From Planctomycetaceae bacterium (GTDB lineage Bacteria > Planctomycetota > Planctomycetia > Planctomycetales > Planctomycetaceae), in NCBI GenBank assembly GCA_021732845.1, contig JAKFUF010000110.1, forward strand, positions 1-36,972: a stretch of DNA of 36,972 nucleotides, read 5' to 3'. The translations under genes were made by a program, and so were the position numbers. Under the pieces are notes generated by a model. That model saw nothing but the letters and a program-made list of their open reading frames with translations, was not told the origin of the DNA and did not search any database. Of this stretch, positions 35,794-36,972 are shown piece by piece (positions within the stretch are counted from its first letter, which is position 1; the number at the start of each line of letters is the position of its first letter).

Positions 35794-36735
35794 CTAATCA
35801 TCAATAGTTCGCTCGATGGGAGACGGATGTCGCCGAATCCGCAGCAGCAGCTTGAGGGTCTCCGACCGGACGGTCTTGCGGTTCGACCTGTACCACCAAA
35901 GCGCCGCCGGAATGGCGCAAACGCCGCGCAGCATCCCTGAAAATCTCCCTTGCGACAGGCAGTAGCACAATCTGTTCAACACTTGCAGACCACCATAGGG
36001 CCAAAGTAGGGGAGGATACCGCAAAAACACCAGCAGGGCCGTGTTCGTGATGTGCGCTGCGTTGATTTTCGCTTGTCCGTGTCGCGACGGGCGGTTGCAA
36101 TCATGATACACCTGCAGCCCCTTCACAAGGGCAATGCGATCTCCTTGATCCAGAAGTTTCAACGTGACGTCCGCCTCCTCCATGCCATAGGCGCGTTCCA
36201 GCGGAAGGTATCCTCCGGTTTTTAGAAAAGCCGAACGTCTAAATATGCAGCCACAACCGACGAATCCCGCGGATTCCTGCATCTGAACAGGCCCCAACGT
36301 CTCTACCGGCCTGCATGCAATCGTTGCTGCATGCTCCAACTCATCCCCCTCGAGAATCTCGCAGGCGAACATGGCCACATCCGGATACTGTTCCGTCAGA
36401 TCAAGGGCCTGCCGAAAGAAACTCGGGGACAACGGCCAAGAATCGTCGTCAAACGATACGACGATATTGTGCCGCGCCAATTCAACCAATCGATTTCGCC
36501 CGCCCCCCGGCCCCTGTCGCGATCGAGCGTGGTTCACGCACACATGGGGAAAAGCGTCGTGCAGCCGACGCCCGCTAACCAGGTCACCCGCATCGACATG
36601 CACCAAGATATCATCCGGGGCGGGATCGCAACTCAGGATTCTGCCGACAGTCTGCAGCAGTTGCTCAGGTCGCCCATACGTCGGAATCACCACTGAAACT
36701 GCGGCTTTGTGCGAATCTCCTGGCGACAAGACCAT
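35794..36735 (-). CDS. Glycosyltransferase family 2
   Basis: This GT-A glycosyltransferase of about 313 residues reads VSVVIPTYGRPEQLLQTVG near its start, GPGGGRNRLVELARHNIVV, metal-binding SFDDDSWPLS, CGCIFRRSAFLKTGGYLPLE and the acceptor-side acidic motif GMEEADVTLKLLDQG. A C-terminal hydrophobic and basic part (LLVFLRYPPLLWPYGGLQV) suggests membrane contact. I take ATG 36735 as the start, because homologous sequence begins about ten residues later. The frame is open to 36942 with an ATG at 36876, but the additional N-terminal residues look non-conserved. It is the first minus-strand gene inside the window; the operon promoter could be in 36736-36972 or beyond. Confidence 0.88.
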   Translation of the reverse strand: MVLSPGDSHKAAVSVVIPTYGRPEQLLQTVGRILSCDPAPDDILVHVDAGDLVSGRRLHDAFPHVCVNHARSRQGPGGGRNRLVELARHNIVVSFDDDSWPLSPSFFRQALDLTEQYPDVAMFACEILEGDELEHAATIACRPVETLGPVQMQESAGFVGCGCIFRRSAFLKTGGYLPLERAYGMEEADVTLKLLDQGDRIALVKGLQVYHDCNRPSRHGQAKINAAHITNTALLVFLRYPPLLWPYGGLQVLNRLCYCLSQGRFSGMLRGVCAIPAALWWYRSNRKTVRSETLKLLLRIRRHPSPIERTIDD

Positions 36736-36972
36736 ATCGTGTTGACTGCTCGCTTGCTGCACTTGGTCGATGGAGTCTGGTCCCGAAACTCGAGTCTGCA
36801 GAAAACTCACGCGTTGACTTCCCCTGCGGTGACTCTCAGTAGTGGTATTACCTCGGCGCGGAACAACATCACACATCGCCCGCCGCGTATTGAGCGCACG
36901 GGTGCTGGAAATAGGACATGATGTGCCCGGGAAGCTGGGCAAGTTTCTGCATGAAACCGTTCAGGTTTGACT

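Noticed and set aside
1-36972. CRISPR array, tRNA or rRNA genes
   Set aside because: No regularly spaced short repeats, no cloverleaf-like segments with a TTCGA-type arm, and no rRNA-like conserved blocks were seen on either strand.

Overview
The window looks like a chromosomal segment of a member of the phylum Planctomycetota (inferred, not proven). The reasons are a planctomycete-style ECF sigma factor followed by a very large Ser/Thr kinase with leucine-rich repeats, a lipoprotein of a type I associate with planctomycetes, ISKra4- and ISL3-type transposases, GC-rich DNA, and wide gene-poor stretches full of decayed genes.

Layout. 1-1888 has no convincing gene. 1889-7585 holds a sigma factor and membrane kinase pair on the + strand. 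7586-14782 is a graveyard. It contains a fragment related to the O-antigen ligase gene further right, a decayed membrane Ser/Thr kinase, two other decayed coding fragments (one a transposase N-terminus), a mannose-6-phosphate isomerase pseudogene carrying a 95-bp internal inversion, two apparently intact unknown genes (one with tandem repeats), and an ISKra4-type insertion whose terminal repeats and 8-bp target duplication can both be read.

14783-36735 is an exopolysaccharide (capsule/EPS) locus in two opposed blocks. The + strand block carries an O-antigen ligase-like/TPR membrane protein, a planctomycete-type lipoprotein with an internal duplication, a Wza-type export lipoprotein and an NAD-dependent sugar epimerase. 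The - strand block, read from right to left, carries GT2, GT4, a Wzy-like polymerase, GT4, a methyltransferase, GT4, a WcaF-like acetyltransferase, a methyltransferase, GT2, a broken GT-C-like membrane protein, an ISL3 transposase remnant, and finally a Wzc-type tyrosine autokinase. Several genes in this block abut or overlap by 4 bp, which suggests a translationally coupled operon.

Together these genes would make, decorate (acetyl and methyl groups), polymerise and export a surface polysaccharide by a Wzx/Wzy-like route. No Wzx flippase and no initiating phosphoglycosyltransferase is visible, so the locus probably continues beyond base 36972. Several genes are visibly broken (manA, the GT-C-like gene, the N-terminus of one methyltransferase, both transposases). 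From one sequence, real decay cannot be fully separated from sequencing error, but the inversion, the truncations and the premature stop are not simple homopolymer errors.
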